A DNA stretch of 18,964 nucleotides from Gracilaria vermiculophylla (lineage: Eukaryota > Rhodophyta > Florideophyceae > Gracilariales > Gracilariaceae): contig JAHNZQ020000227.1 in the NCBI GenBank assembly GCA_019155205.2, forward strand, positions 1,130,167-1,149,130, given 5' to 3'. A program made the translations under genes and the position numbers. Shown here in pieces: positions 1 through 9,490 of this stretch (positions are counted from its first letter, which is position 1; every line of letters starts with the position of its first letter). The notes beneath the pieces were generated by a model. The model was not told the DNA's origin. It searched no databases and saw only the letters and a list, made by a program, of their open reading frames with translations.

Positions 1-351
1 AAACTCTCCAAACTACAAAACCAACTAGACCCAGCATACAGAACGGACAACTTTCTCCGGGACCAGCTGATCATATCCGTCGATACTCCACAGATTGCGC
101 AGTCTATGCGAGAGCGAGTACCTTCAACCTCACAGGAAGCTAGAAGCCGAATTGCAACCTTCCTTTCAAGCGAACCTCGATCTGCAGAAGCATACGTCAC
201 AAAACAAGTGAAAAATTCCGGGAACCTCACCGCTATGTATAGTTTGGGGGATAAGTATGGAGGAGATGCTAGAAAATCTTTCCACGGCCAAGGAAGAACA
301 GAAGGGATTACAACAGAAGAAGAATCTCATCAAAATGGCTTTCAGGAATGA
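1..351 (+). pseudogene. Copia A gag, C-terminal part (broken)
   Basis: The frame is open from the first base to the stop at 349-351. It reads a helical capsid-type stretch (residues KLSKLQNQL, then RTDNFLRDQLI) of the kind that ends the capsid domain in copia gag proteins. A basic, low-complexity linker follows before the zinc knuckle. The ATG at 106 is internal and not a true start. The gene continues leftward out of the window. The linker shows one or two frameshifts around 280-350, because the sequence resembling the pre-knuckle linker moves between frames before the nucleocapsid ORF that starts at 348. The domain is assigned by position and pattern; the exact capsid boundary is inferred. 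Confidence 0.7.
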
Positions 352-1115
352 AAGGGTGTTCCGTCTGCGGTAAAGACCACTTGGCACGTACAAGACACAA
401 TCAACAGGAAATCCGTGCAGCGATCGAGCGAATGAAAACAACCAGTGCGTCTGAATTCATCACAGTCGACGACCTTTCGGCCATCCTCGATGATGTCACT
501 AGAAACCATGAAGAAGAAATAGAAGAAGAAGCTCATATGGTGTATAGCAGTGACAGTGAAGACGATGAAGTCAAATCGGAAGACGACACCGCCTATATAG
601 TCGAAGACGAAATAGATCTACACGCTGCGGATGAGATTTTGCTCTCCAATTCAGCTTTTGTTCATGGAATTGGATACCACAGAGACCGTGATGCAGCATT
701 TGCAGCAATGGAGTGGGCACTTCAAAAGGGTAAGAATGAAAACTTCGAAGGGATCCGTATCGACACTTGTGCAAACCGTTCATTAGTTATGTCGTATGCC
801 CAATACAAGGCTTACTGCGAATAATTTGAGGTTCCGTGTCAAATTGACCGGTCAAGTGCTAGAACATTTTCTGGAATTGGTGGTAGCTCCCAACCAATCG
901 GCACAGCCACCATTCCAGTCCCGTTTTGGGACATTAACCTTGTGATTGATGTGAGATTCCAAATTGTACAAGAAAACATACCAAGCCTTCTCAGTATGAA
1001 AGATATGTACGACAATGGACTGGAAATAAGCATCCAAGAACATTCTATCCAGTACAAACACCTAACTCAAGACGTATTCAAAAATGATTTTCTGATTCAT
1101 AATTGGGAGCGTTGA
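348..1115 (+). pseudogene. Copia A nucleocapsid zinc knuckle and aspartic protease (broken)
   Basis: The frame opens with CSVCGKDHLARTRH, a CCHC-type knuckle whose last Cys and spacing have decayed. A long acidic linker follows (about residues 55-100). Next is a retropepsin-like aspartic protease: IRIDTCANRSLV at about 753-788 carries the catalytic Asp (762-764), but the usual Gly of the DTG triad reads Cys (TGT at 768-770). The frame then hits TAA at 822-824. Protease sequence continues in the same frame beyond it (SGIGGSSQPIGTATIPVPF, then the IPSLLSMKDM segment) to a TGA at 1113-1115. The protease would normally cut the Gag-Pol polyprotein. With the altered triad and two stops this copy cannot. 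Confidence 0.85.
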
Positions 1116-2252
1116 GACTTATCGTATTCACTGTACACAGAAATGGAGCTCCGAAAACTCCACCGAGTATTTGGTCACCCTTCTAAACAGTCCTTTACAA
1201 ATTTACTGAAACGAGCTCGCCCTGACAAAATGGATACGGAACCGCGTAAAACCATCAAGGACCTAACAAAGGCATGTGTAACGTGTGCTGTCCACGCATC
1301 TCGGCCAAAAAGATTTCATTTGACAGTTGGAACTGACGATATGAAATTCAATCACGTTGTAGCAGTGGACATCATGTATATAAATCAGAGACCAATACTA
1401 CATGCAGTCGATGAGGCCAATCACTTTAACGCAGCTTCTTTTCTTAAACACCTGACAACTTCCGAAGTTTGGAGAACGCTACTACGATGTTGGTTACGAC
1501 TTTATCTTGGGCCACCGGATTTTCTTCGCATCGATCAAGGAAGTAATTTCGTCTCAAAAGAGTTTCTGGACCTTTCTGAAGCAGAAGGAATTCGTATACT
1601 ACCCTCGCCCATCGAATCTCCATCCACAATGTCCCACGTTGAAAGACACCACCGGCCTTTTCGAGTTGCATTTCAGAAGATTCGGGCATCTTTAACTCAC
1701 TCAGAGACCGATTTAGACTGTCTCCAAATGGCCGTCAAATCTGTGAACGACACAATAGGTCCTAAAGGCCTTTGCCCACCCCTCTTAGTTTTTGGCTCTA
1801 TACCCCGTCCGGCCCGCAGGACCCCGGCAGACACTCAACTCCAACGTGCAAGAGCAATTGATCTCGTCGTGGACGCAGTCCAAAAGGGACAGGCAAAGCG
1901 TCGTGTCTCTTTTGGTCTTCGCCAATACAACGGCCCCAAGGCCAAGGAACAAAGCAGCGATATAGAAAAATTACCTTCTAGGGCTCCCGCATATATCTAG
2001 CGAGAGCACACAAAGACGTGGGAAGGACCATTCAAGTTCATCCAAATCGAAGGAGAGACTGTTCTTATCCAAATGCCACACGGCCGCCGCATATTTCGTT
2101 CCACGGTCGTCAAACCGGCTACCATTTCTACCCTGGGACACTCAACACACTTTAATACCGAAACAAAGCAAGAAAATTCAATCCCGTTGAAGATGACTGC
2201 AGAGGTTTTGACCGCAATGTTTGGAGAACCGGTGCAGATAGAAGAGTTATGA
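1116..2252 (+). pseudogene. Copia A integrase (catalytic core intact, frame broken)
   Basis: Taking the ATG at 1143 as residue 1, the HHCC zinc-binding module is His7, His12, Cys45 and Cys48. The D,D-35-E catalytic core is Asp76 (VVAVDIMY), Asp131 (LRIDQGSNF) and Glu167 (MSHVERHH), with exactly 35 residues between the last two. So all residues needed for strand transfer are still present. The frame stops at TAG 1998-2000 and continues in the same phase (TWEGPFKFIQIEGETVLI, like the integrase C-terminal domain) to TGA at 2250-2252. The ATG at 1143 is an internal codon of the former Gag-Pol polyprotein; the same phase is open upstream back to 1116. Confidence 0.92.
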
Positions 2253-3256
2253 ACACCGCACCAAAATCATAGTTTAATCGAATCGAGAAAGAAAGAATTG
2301 AAGGGTTTAGAAGAACGAGGCACTTTCGAAGTGGTCGATGCCATTCACATCCCCAAAAGTATTAGGATATACGGATCTGAATGGGTAGACGTGGTGAAAA
2401 CTATAGATGGAAGGCCAATTGAGAAGTCAAGACTTGTGGCACAGAACTTTAGGGACCACGGTGCGCTGGAAATTGCAACAAAGTCTCCAACCGTGAGCAG
2501 ACTAGGACAACGACTTGCGATTGCTTTATCTGGCACATTTCAAAAGCACACTGCCTACGTACGAGATATATCCCAAGCTCACATACTGTCAGAATCGATG
2601 ATAGGACGCAACATTTATCTTCACCCTCAATCCGAAATGAATCTCAAAGATGGCCAGGTGTTACTCGTTCGTAAACCTCTAGATGGAATTCCAGAAAGCG
2701 GACTACACTGGTTTCTCACTTATCACAAACATCACAAAGAAAAGTTGCAGATGACCCCAACACTCGCTGACACTTGTGTTCTGTACAGACAAGTCACAAT
2801 ACTCTAGATGGATTGACCATTCTGCAAGTCGACGATCCTTTTGGACACGGAACAGACAGTTTTCTGAAAGACGAAGAAAAACATTCGAGCAGATTCAAAT
2901 CTAAACCATGTCAGTACCTACGGGAAGGAGATTCAGCTACATTTAATGGGATGAAGATTTCTAAGAAGGCAAATGGAACTATGGAAATATCGCAGGGGAT
3001 AAAACTTCGGTCTCTTAAATATCCTAACTCAACCAAGGATTTTGCTCGTGTTCGAGCTCAAGAACAAGACATTGGATGTTGCAATCGACCAGACATTTCA
3101 GCTGCTGTACAACTACTGGCCAGCTCTGCGTCCGCCCCACAAACAGTACACTTTCGACGTATGCGAGCAATCATCGACAGATGTCATGAGACGGCGAATG
3201 TGGGATTGAAGTACGTACTTCTAGACTTGGAAACCACGCAACTGGTTCTCTTTACC
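2253..3256 (+). pseudogene. Copia A reverse transcriptase (frameshifted)
   Basis: The phase stays open from 2253 to 2807. Copia RT landmarks appear in order: GTFEVVD, SRLVAQNFRDHG, SPTVSRLGQRLAIAL, YVRDISQAHIL (first catalytic Asp), LDGIPESGLHWF, and DTCVLYRQ. Near 2790-2807 one base is gained or lost, and the sequence continues in another frame (SHNTLDGLTILQVDDPFGHG). The catalytic pair is Asp-Asp at 2831-2836, preceded by Gln-Val (LQVDD) where most copia RTs have YVDD. The copia signature RPDISAAVQLLA follows. The RT would copy element RNA in cytoplasmic virus-like particles. The frameshift disables it. Confidence 0.92.
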
Positions 3257-3766
3257 GACGCTTCATTCGCCAACACAGAAAAATTGAAGTCCTAGATTGG
3301 ATTTGTACTCCTTCTAATAGATGATAACAAGAACGCAATTATCATCCATTACGGAAGCTCAAGAAGCAAACGCGTCACACGCTCAGTGAGAGCAGCCGAG
3401 ATACACGGTCTGATGTATGGTTTTGATCAAGCATATGTCGCCAAGCATATGTTAGAAGAAATTCTTGCACGCACTATTCTTGTCGATGGCTATGTTGATT
3501 CACGAACAGTATTTAATGTAGTTGCAAAATATGGACCAACCCTTAAAAAGCGGCTACAAATAGATGTGAGCGCACTAAAGAAAAGCCACGAAAGGGGAGA
3601 ACTGTGGTATTTAGCATGGATTCCAGGGGAACAAAACGTGGCAGATGGATTAACAAAAGGTCTCGTTGACGAAAGCCATGCTTTATGGAAGTTGATTACA
3701 TCTAACAGATTACACATCAATCCAACCGGATGGATTGAGGGAGTGAAACACAGCTCCAACTGCTAA
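3257..3766 (+). pseudogene. Copia A RNase H (one in-frame stop)
   Basis: The RT frame continues into a copia-type RNase H. The four acidic active-site residues are present: Asp in TDASFA (3257-3259), Glu in RAAEIHG (3398-3400), Asp in YVDSRTVF (3497-3499) and Asp in NVADGLTKG (3644-3646). A TAG at 3293-3295 interrupts the frame shortly after the first Asp; the rest is open to TAA at 3764-3766. The polyprotein ends about 30 bp before the polypurine tract, the normal compact 3' end of a copia element. In the family this domain removes RNA from the RNA-DNA hybrid. Confidence 0.92.
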
Positions 3767-3798
3767 CCACAGTACTGAGAATCGCACAATGTGTTCCT

Positions 3799-3810
3799 AG
3801 AAAGGAAAAA
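3799..3810 (+). promoter_or_regulatory. Polypurine tract of copia A
   Basis: AGAAAGGAAAAA is a 12-base all-purine run lying 8 bases before the 3' LTR, where the plus-strand primer is expected. A PPT normally abuts the LTR, so either the tract has decayed at its 3' end or the LTR edge is a few bases off. Confidence 0.55.
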
Positions 3811-3818
3811 TCCAGGAC

Positions 3819-4452
3819 TGTAGAATTTTCGTGCAGAGCTACGACACATAATGGACAAATTTGTACGACCCCCATCGGGGTCATGGCTACAGTACAGTAC
3901 ACAAATCGGCGCATAATATTCATTTGTTACATACAGTTGCGTCTGTGCAGATGCACTCAGCACGCAAGAACTACGCTGGCCACTGAATCTGTCAGTTCTA
4001 GCAGCGAGTAATTCTCGTCACAGATTATGTGCATGGATGACATCCAAACAAGTAATAGATATTTAGATGTAGGAGATTCAGAGTTTTAGAACAGTATAAA
4101 AAGAGAAGGCCGGCAAGAACGTTGCCAACTTCTCCAACAACGATTAACAACATATAAATTCAACGCTATCTTATCAGGATACCGCGCATACTTTGCAACT
4201 ACAGCCTATCAGTAGCACGACCCACTCAACGCTTTCAAGGGCGTATACGTTTGAAGCTACGACAGATACGGGGTAGATTCAGCAGTTCCGTTTGGACTCA
4301 GCCTCATCAGGAGGCCGTCAGTCCTCTCGCATTTGTGAGAGTAGCTTTCTTTGATTTACACAGCTCAACAGAGAGTCGCGGATTAGAGGATCTACTAGAC
4401 CATACTCATTTAGCCTAAGCAGTTCTGATAATATTTCACCCTTTCGTCGACA
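3819..4452 (+). repeat. 3' LTR of copia A (634 bp)
   Basis: It starts TGTAGAAT and ends TCGACA, the TG...CA termini of an LTR. The reverse complement of 15737-16370 aligns along its full length at the same 634 bp, with about 30 mismatches by eye and no obvious indel (about 5%). The left flank is the RNase H end plus polypurine tract, as for a true 3' LTR. The right flank is antisense gag of copia B, not host sequence. It contains a TATAAAAA promoter motif. Confidence 0.95.
4095..4102 (+). promoter_or_regulatory. TATA box in copia A 3' LTR
   Basis: TATAAAAA at 4095-4102 is conserved at the matching place in the other LTR (16087-16094, minus strand). Its position in mid LTR fits the U3/R boundary promoter of LTR elements. 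The transcription start cannot be fixed from sequence. Confidence 0.6.
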
Positions 4453-4457
4453 TGTAG
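4453..4457. repeat. Target-site duplication of copia A, left copy
   Basis: The five bases outside the 3' LTR read TGTAG, or CTACA on the minus strand. The five bases outside the 5' LTR at 16371-16375 read ATACA. They agree at 4 of 5 positions, as expected for an aged 5-bp duplication. Both flanks are parts of one B gag gene. Confidence 0.8.
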
Positions 4458-4814
4458 CGCAGTGGTATGAGTTCAGTCATGTTTGCTCTTCTAGAAGCTG
4501 CAGTCTTAGAGTCATAATGCCCTCCAAGCTTTCTTAACATAATGCAAGGATTCTGCACACAGTTACGAACCACTCGAAGCGTTTCGTTCGAAAAAGATGT
4601 AACAATGATTTCAATAGCCTTTATGAGAAGCCAAGAATTGAGTCTTCTTGCCTTCCTCGTCGAAAACACAAAGTTCATACTTCAAAACTTCACTAATTCC
4701 TCTTGCATCACATGCTGCTTCTATTCGAATCCTCCATATAGTAAGGTCCTGAACCTCTTTCAGGGGATCTATGCGGGTCTCCTCTGGCTCTGATATGGGT
4801 TTTGCCAGGTGGTG
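4453..4814 (-). pseudogene. Copia B gag, N-terminal part (interrupted by copia A, frameshifted)
   Basis: On the minus strand from 4814 the frame reads EVQDLTIWRIRIEAACDARG, the N-terminal motif of UBN2-type copia gag (a Trp-centred TWK/R block followed by a polar helix). It stops near 4620 and continues in another frame: KAIEIIVTSFSNETLRVVRN, then a short stretch ending in MTELIPLRY. It is cut off exactly at the LTR of copia A (4452/4453). The gag resumes at 16371 on the plus strand, in phase. No convincing start codon is seen; a TGA lies just upstream at 4815-4817, so the N-terminus is lost or shifted. Capsid identity rests on the family pattern and on the continuation at 16371. Confidence 0.88.
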
Positions 4815-4863
4815 TCAAGAAGCTCTTGATTAGCGCAAGTTAACCAACGAAAGAAAGTGTAAG

Positions 4864-4887
4864 CCACGCGTAGTGAGCTACGCGTAG
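4864..4887. repeat. Short inverted repeat around ACGCGTAG
   Basis: CCACGCGTAG at 4864-4873 and CTACGCGTAG at 4878-4887 can pair across a 4-base loop. It lies just upstream, in the B sense, of the B gag fragment, so it may be a leader stem-loop. The role is unknown. Confidence 0.4.
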
Positions 4888-5101
4888 GAGAATGGTCAAA
4901 TTTGATGACTTCGTAGCGCAAGCGGCAGCTTCAAGCCCATAAACTTTCACGAATTTTTAACTGAATCGACAAAACGGACTGAGAGTTCTACCACTCCAGA
5001 TTGTCCAGAAAGTTTATGAGTACTTCTATTCAGTGTCAGGACCGGTATATTGATCTAGTGTATGGGTTTGACTATGTGAGCCTATAGCACATGTTTCACC
5101 A

Positions 5102-5118
5102 GGATGTCCTTGACATCC
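5102..5118. repeat. 7-bp stem, 3-base loop hairpin
   Basis: GGATGTC-CTT-GACATCC is a perfect hairpin in the unassigned region. No T-run follows it and it has no clear partner gene. Confidence 0.4.
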
Positions 5119-6529
5119 AACTGCACTTTGAGCACATGCCGTTCGAGCCATGTCAGCTAAAGAAGTGTGCAACAATGTTATCTAGGTCATTCCAATTCCA
5201 CCACACATATTATTGTAAAATCAGGTAATCAAATAAAAGTACTGTTCCATCGTCTTCACGCAGTATGGTGAGCCACTTTCTCCGACATTTTTGTTCTTCT
5301 TCATTAGATTCTCCGGGTGGTCCAAAATGGGGTACTTGGGAAAGAGGCTCGCCTTTTTCTCGACGATTGAGTTCTTGAAGTTCTAGGGGTAGGAATTGAT
5401 CCAATTGGTAGGAGAACAAAATATGTGCGACTGTCGTGCAGCAGTCACCAAAACAAAACGGTATTCAATGTTTTTGTTTTGTCGCATCTTGTTTTATCGA
5501 TTTGTCGGTGTGCCCACCCCTATTGTACGTCAGGAGATCAATATGTGGTAAGAGGCGTAGCTCACGGAAGACCAGTTGGTGGGTTTGCGAAAGCAGAATG
5601 GTGCAAGGAGCGCAAAGATGGCTCGGACGAGAAGGAGAAAACTATTTGGTAGGAAGGATGGTGAGGGCAGCACCAGAACGCGTTTAGGAAGAAAATAAGC
5701 GGCAGAAAAAGGGTAGTCGATTGACAGTACATATATCAAAGTCACAAACACAGTGAAGAGGCTAAAAAGGTTAAAACCGGAGACCATCTCTGCATGAGAA
5801 GGACGTCCGGAATGAATTGAGAGACACCCTGTTTTGGGTTTTGCTCTATAGATTGATAAAATTGGGCCGTGCGGGGCAATAGACGCACTCTTCTCCCGGC
5901 GAACGAGTTTTTAATCCTTTTGTCGTGAGTGTTCTTCCGCATAAAATGCGTATGTGATTCTCTAGGTTGTTATACAGGATTCGACGAAAGCAAATGGTAT
6001 CCAATGTTCTCCTTTCTTTCGCATTCATTTTTCTCTTGACTGATCGGTATGTACCACTACGTTTTAATCCAGGAGCCCAAACTGGGGCCCATTGCACGGC
6101 ACATGAATGACTAGGAAGAAGGCTCAAGAGTGCAGGCTTGACGGATGTGGCTTGAATTGGAAGAAGATTCCAGTTTGTACCGAAGAATGAAAAGCGCAGC
6201 ACCAGAATGGCTGTCGTATCAGAATGACCATAAAACTAACTGTAACTGGTTCGTAGAATGAAGACAATGTCTAACAGATGGCAAGACCAGGAGGAAAGCT
6301 AGCCATACTGCTGGTTGACTGTAAGAATTGAAGCGGCTAAGAGTTTGTTCAAAATAATCTGAGATTCAGTCAGTAGAAAGGAAGGAGCTCAGGAGACTTC
6401 TAAGGATTGATGCGGAGCTTTGACTTACGTACATTCTATTTAAGTGGCTACAATACCGTCGTAAAGGCACTCAGCACAATGCCTACTGTAATTTGCCAGC
6501 ATCAATAAAATATCCCTGTGTTCCTTAGC

Positions 6530-8868
6530 CTACCGCTACTACCTATTGTTTATCTGCTCAGAGCATTCAGATGAGTTCAAATGATTTCATATGAGATTAA
6601 ATATAATTACTTTATAATTATGTCAAAACATCAAAACGTTTCCCATTTTTAATACGTTCTGATATTCTTATGATATTGTCGACGTTGGCAATGCGGAACT
6701 ATTTACACAAGAACCAAGGGTCATTTGTTAATGTTAAATAAATCACAGCCGTCAAGAACATCCGTGAAGTATGGCATCGTTCCTAGATCCTGGCAGAAAT
6801 GCTGGGACAACTGACAACAGCCGCGTACCACTGGTTACTAGAGACCTGTAATTTAAACAATATTGTGGGCATTTGCGGCACTCAAGTACGGGACGATGAA
6901 GAGTTCTTAATTTTAATATTTGTATAATGAACAATCTAAATCTCACATTCTTTACAGTACACTTCAATTTCCCCATTCATGAGAAAGAAGTTACTCTACA
7001 GCTTTCCAGTAGAAAACTTTGTACCATTAATAACGAGGCATCGCATGCAAAAGAAGAACCAAACACTTTCGTTGATCTGAGAAATACCGAAACTGCTGAA
7101 GATGAAGCTATTGTGACACCACCGAACATGCAAAATTAGCAGAATAAACCAGATGATGAGAATCAGCAGGAAGCGTGCCAATTATTTATTTATCATGGCC
7201 GGGACCGGGAAGCCTGTACGACATTGAGTCCTCTGAATGGTGGTATGCAAATGCATCAGTCTAAACTTAGTGGCCCAGCAGGAGATTTAATCTCACAACG
7301 TTATGCTGCTTTAAAACTAACTGCATTTGATTTTTTTTCCTCATGGTTCCTATGTATGATTTTCAACTTATCGTGAGCCGTACAAACATTCCACTGAAAA
7401 ACAAATACGCCCGGAGGACCTCAAAAGAAGAACTTCTCATATCTTTCAGATTTTCTATCTTAATGACTCGTATTGGGTTTTCTAATAGAATAGATCTTTG
7501 AAGCATTGAAACTTTTTCAAAGTTTATTCAACAACCGGACATTTGGCGAGATATGTCACATAACCCATTTCAATTTCTCAGGAGATGCATATGTTTTAAT
7601 GGAAATCGTAGGATTGAAGACCAATGAATCGGAAGATGGTATTCTATAGCCGACTTTGTGAAGGCGATCAAAACCCATCGTCTATATTTTGTCGCGTCAT
7701 CACATGCTTTGTGCGTTCACGAGGAGATGTCACGATGGTAAGAATTAGGAGGTCATTGGGATGATGTTAAGCTTCCACTTTAAACAGCATGGGATAGAAA
7801 GCCAGAAACTGTTCTTGAAGTGAGCCGTTCGTTGTGGAAGTAGTTGTATAATACTAAAAATTGAGCTCATTGTTGTTGCTGATAATCAGGAACTGGGTTT
7901 TGATACCTATAATGCCAATGGAACGGATATTCCACTTCTTTTGGTGGAAAATTTGTTTGGATTAGATCGTTTGGAATGCGCCTATTTCTTTTTTTTTTGG
8001 CTGTCTATACCACTAAAGCACTCATGAATAAAGGGTTGAGATTTACTGGATTAAACAAAATTCTTCTCGGAGTTTCCTGTGAAAAACTTATTTAACATCA
8101 CATTGGGAAATAGAGGCACCTTTATATCTATGAATTCATAAGGAAGCATCATGAATAGCGATTCCATGGCTGCGATGTAGATGGATCGAGACGGAGGGTA
8201 CTTCGTATCAACCTCTGGCACTGTTCATTGCTGTACTTCTATTGTTAGGAAGACATGAACACGCAAGGGAACTGTTTGTAGGCAAACTTAATTTAAGGTT
8301 GCAATTTCTGTGATATGCGATGAAAATTACACAAAAAGTTGAATGACTGATCGCCATATATGATGTTATAAAGATGATTTGAATCTTAAGAAGAAAATAG
8401 AAGTGAAAGAGTTCCCATTCTGAGTTAATTGCTCTCTGCTAACAATTTCCATTGTGAATCCGTGGAAACTGTATAAAGTAGCACATGAAAGCAGAAGCAG
8501 TAGAGCTCCGCAACTTTTTCATTTTGAGTACGCTGATGAAAAAATAGAAAATCCTTTACACACCAACAGTTTAAAAACCACAAGTGAAACGGAAAATGCA
8601 AATACTTATGAACATCTAATGTTTGCTTGCACTGACTTGCGTTTAACTCAAACCAACAGAAGAAGGAAACTAAAAAATGGAATGATTTCAAAATCTTTTA
8701 ATCGAAAAAGATGCAAGTCTTGCAGAGATAGAACGAAATCGAATTTGTTATAATCTGGATGCTATTCACGGAAGAAAAGAAGTGTTTCTATGTCACAGTG
8801 ATACTAACAACGATTGTTTGATGAAACAAAATGAGCATTGTCACAGTTTATTAAAGCATAGTTTCTAA
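6530..8868 (+). mobile_element. PiggyBac-like DNA transposon P1 (decayed)
   Basis: The core is a piggyBac-type transposase pseudogene (6771-8868). About 240 bp upstream of it also matches P2 in inverted orientation: the motif GATTTCATATGAGATT at 6583-6598 corresponds to the palindrome TGACCTCATATGAGGTCA at 10126-10143, and AAAACGTTTCCCA plus GTTCTGATAT blocks follow in both copies. The match therefore covers the 5' terminal region as well as the gene. The outer edges are not fixed. I could not identify a 3' terminal repeat or a TTAA target pair, so the limits are approximate. Confidence 0.75.
6771..8868 (+). pseudogene. PiggyBac-like transposase (DDE_Tnp_1_7 type), heavily mutated
   Basis: The start is ATG 6771, read as MASFLDPGRNAGTT and paralleled by MASSTDPCRTAGTT in P2. 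Family blocks follow across several frames: SPLNGGMQMHQSKLSGPAGD (7230-7290), LKLTAFDFFSSW (7315-7350), SHNPFQFLRRCICFNGNR (7555-7608), FVKAIKTHRLYFVASSHALC (7650-7715), LGGHWDDVKLPL, NGTDIPLLLVENLFGLDRL (7917-7973), ALMNKGLRFTG (8020-8050), TLGNRGTF, and SIVNPWKLYK (8447-8480). The C-terminus has the Cys-rich end typical of piggyBac: RKRCKSCRDRT (8704-8736) and FLCHSDTNNDCLMK (8788-8829). The first catalytic Asp is His (CVHEEMSRW), and the second Asp region is scrambled near a poly-T run at 7986-7999. More than ten stops or shifts make it inactive. Confidence 0.85.
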
Positions 8869-9340
8869 AATAAATGTCAACAACGTTGACAACATTCGGT
8901 TTTTTTATAAAATTCCACATTTCAATGCAATTGTTGAGTAAAAGTTCTTTTACCTCAAACCCTCCACCAATTTAATCCACGTTGTTTTGACTTGCTCGAT
9001 TATTTAAACTCTATTAAAAAACTGCCCGTTTAAGAGATCTAAATTTATCCTGTCTGCTGTTCAAGTGGGTTTTTAAAACGTTATGGGAATTTAAATATTT
9101 TTAGAATTTGTCGAGCTCCCGAAGTAGTTTTTGAGATTTCAGAAACCCAGATAGGTTTGAAACCAGGATTTGTTGTTTGCATATTGACTGATGACTACTG
9201 AGCTGCTGTGATAGCTCATGGCGTGTTCTAAAATTATTTATTATTCAGAGGCAATCCTGGAGAACAGGTTTCGAAAATTAAAATTTTCAATATAGTGGTC
9301 TACGGGTTAAATCCAAGATTTACATTTTTATTTTGCGTTA
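8869..9340. other. AT-rich spacer between the two piggyBac copies
   Basis: This probably holds the 3' non-coding end of P1, but no terminal repeat is clear. A small palindrome (GTCAACAACGTTGAC at about 8877-8891) is present. There is no open frame of note, tRNA or repeat array. Confidence 0.5.
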
Positions 9341-9348
9341 TGGTGCGC

Positions 9349-9365
9349 TGACCTCGTATGAGGTC
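9349..9365. repeat. Palindromic motif TGACCTC-GTAT-GAGGTC
   Basis: TGACCTCGTATGAGGTC is a near-perfect palindrome and a variant of the 18-base palindrome at 10126-10143. It forms the left end of P2. Confidence 0.65.
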
Positions 9366-9382
9366 CCTTAGAATTCAAATTT

Positions 9383-9457
9383 GGTCCGCACACCGGTCCG
9401 ATACGTCAGAGCTCAGGTTCCATAGACACTCTTTTTTATCTGACCGGTGTGCGGACC
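9383..9457. repeat. 16-bp perfect inverted repeat forming a large hairpin
   Basis: GGTCCGCACACCGGTC (9383-9398) and GACCGGTGTGCGGACC (9442-9457) are exact reverse complements across a 43-base loop. Imperfect pairing extends outward to about 9350 and 9490 (TATGAGGTCCCTTAGAATTC against the reverse complement of GACTTCATTTGAGG neighbours). The GC-rich core stands out in AT-rich surroundings, and the hairpin sits at the truncated 3' end of P2. Confidence 0.9.
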
Positions 9458-9490
9458 TCAAATGAAGTCTAAGAGACCTCATATAATCAT

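Larger units (their letters stand above)
1..4452 (+). mobile_element. Ty1/copia retrotransposon A, 3' portion (gag C-terminus to 3' LTR)
   Basis: The order gag-protease-integrase-RT-RNase H-LTR is that of Ty1/copia (Pseudoviridae-type) elements. From position 348 to about 2800 one reading frame runs through, interrupted by in-frame stops at 822-824 (TAA), 1113-1115 (TGA), 1998-2000 (TAG) and 2250-2252 (TGA). It shifts frame near 2800 and has a further stop at 3293-3295. The copy is therefore dead. The 5' part is cut by the window edge. The missing N-terminal gag and 5' LTR of the same element lie at 14886-16370 on the other strand: the LTRs match, and the outer flanks of both LTRs belong to one interrupted B gag gene. 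Confidence 0.93.
4815..6440. other. Unassigned region, probably leader and 5' LTR of copia B plus flank
   Basis: By position this should hold the leader, primer-binding site and 5' LTR of copia B in minus orientation, but I could not fix LTR ends or a primer site. Short open frames exist: minus 5210-5419 (69 aa, a polar segment with Glu/Arg runs), plus 5425-5652, and minus 5846-6202 (118 aa, with CVYCPARP near its end). None carries a domain I recognise, and none shows a homologous copy in the window. Small inverted repeats lie at 4864-4887 and 5102-5118. I see no tRNA, exon structure or host gene. Confidence 0.5.

Noticed and set aside
4454..4470. tRNA A-box-like sequence TAGCGCAGTGGTATGAG right after the LTR
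   Set aside because: It is the antisense of copia B gag coding sequence (the block ending LRY), and no B-box or tRNA fold follows.
5100..5150. Minus-strand peptide VQLDVKDILVKHVL resembling a copia RT block
   Set aside because: Only about ten residues, followed by a stop, with no neighbouring RT blocks in any frame.
6074..6095. Possible copia B primer site around GGGGCCCATTGC (minus strand)
   Set aside because: Only the 8-mer ATGGGCCC is shared with the TRIM site, it is 1.2 kb from the gag fragment, and no LTR end adjoins it.
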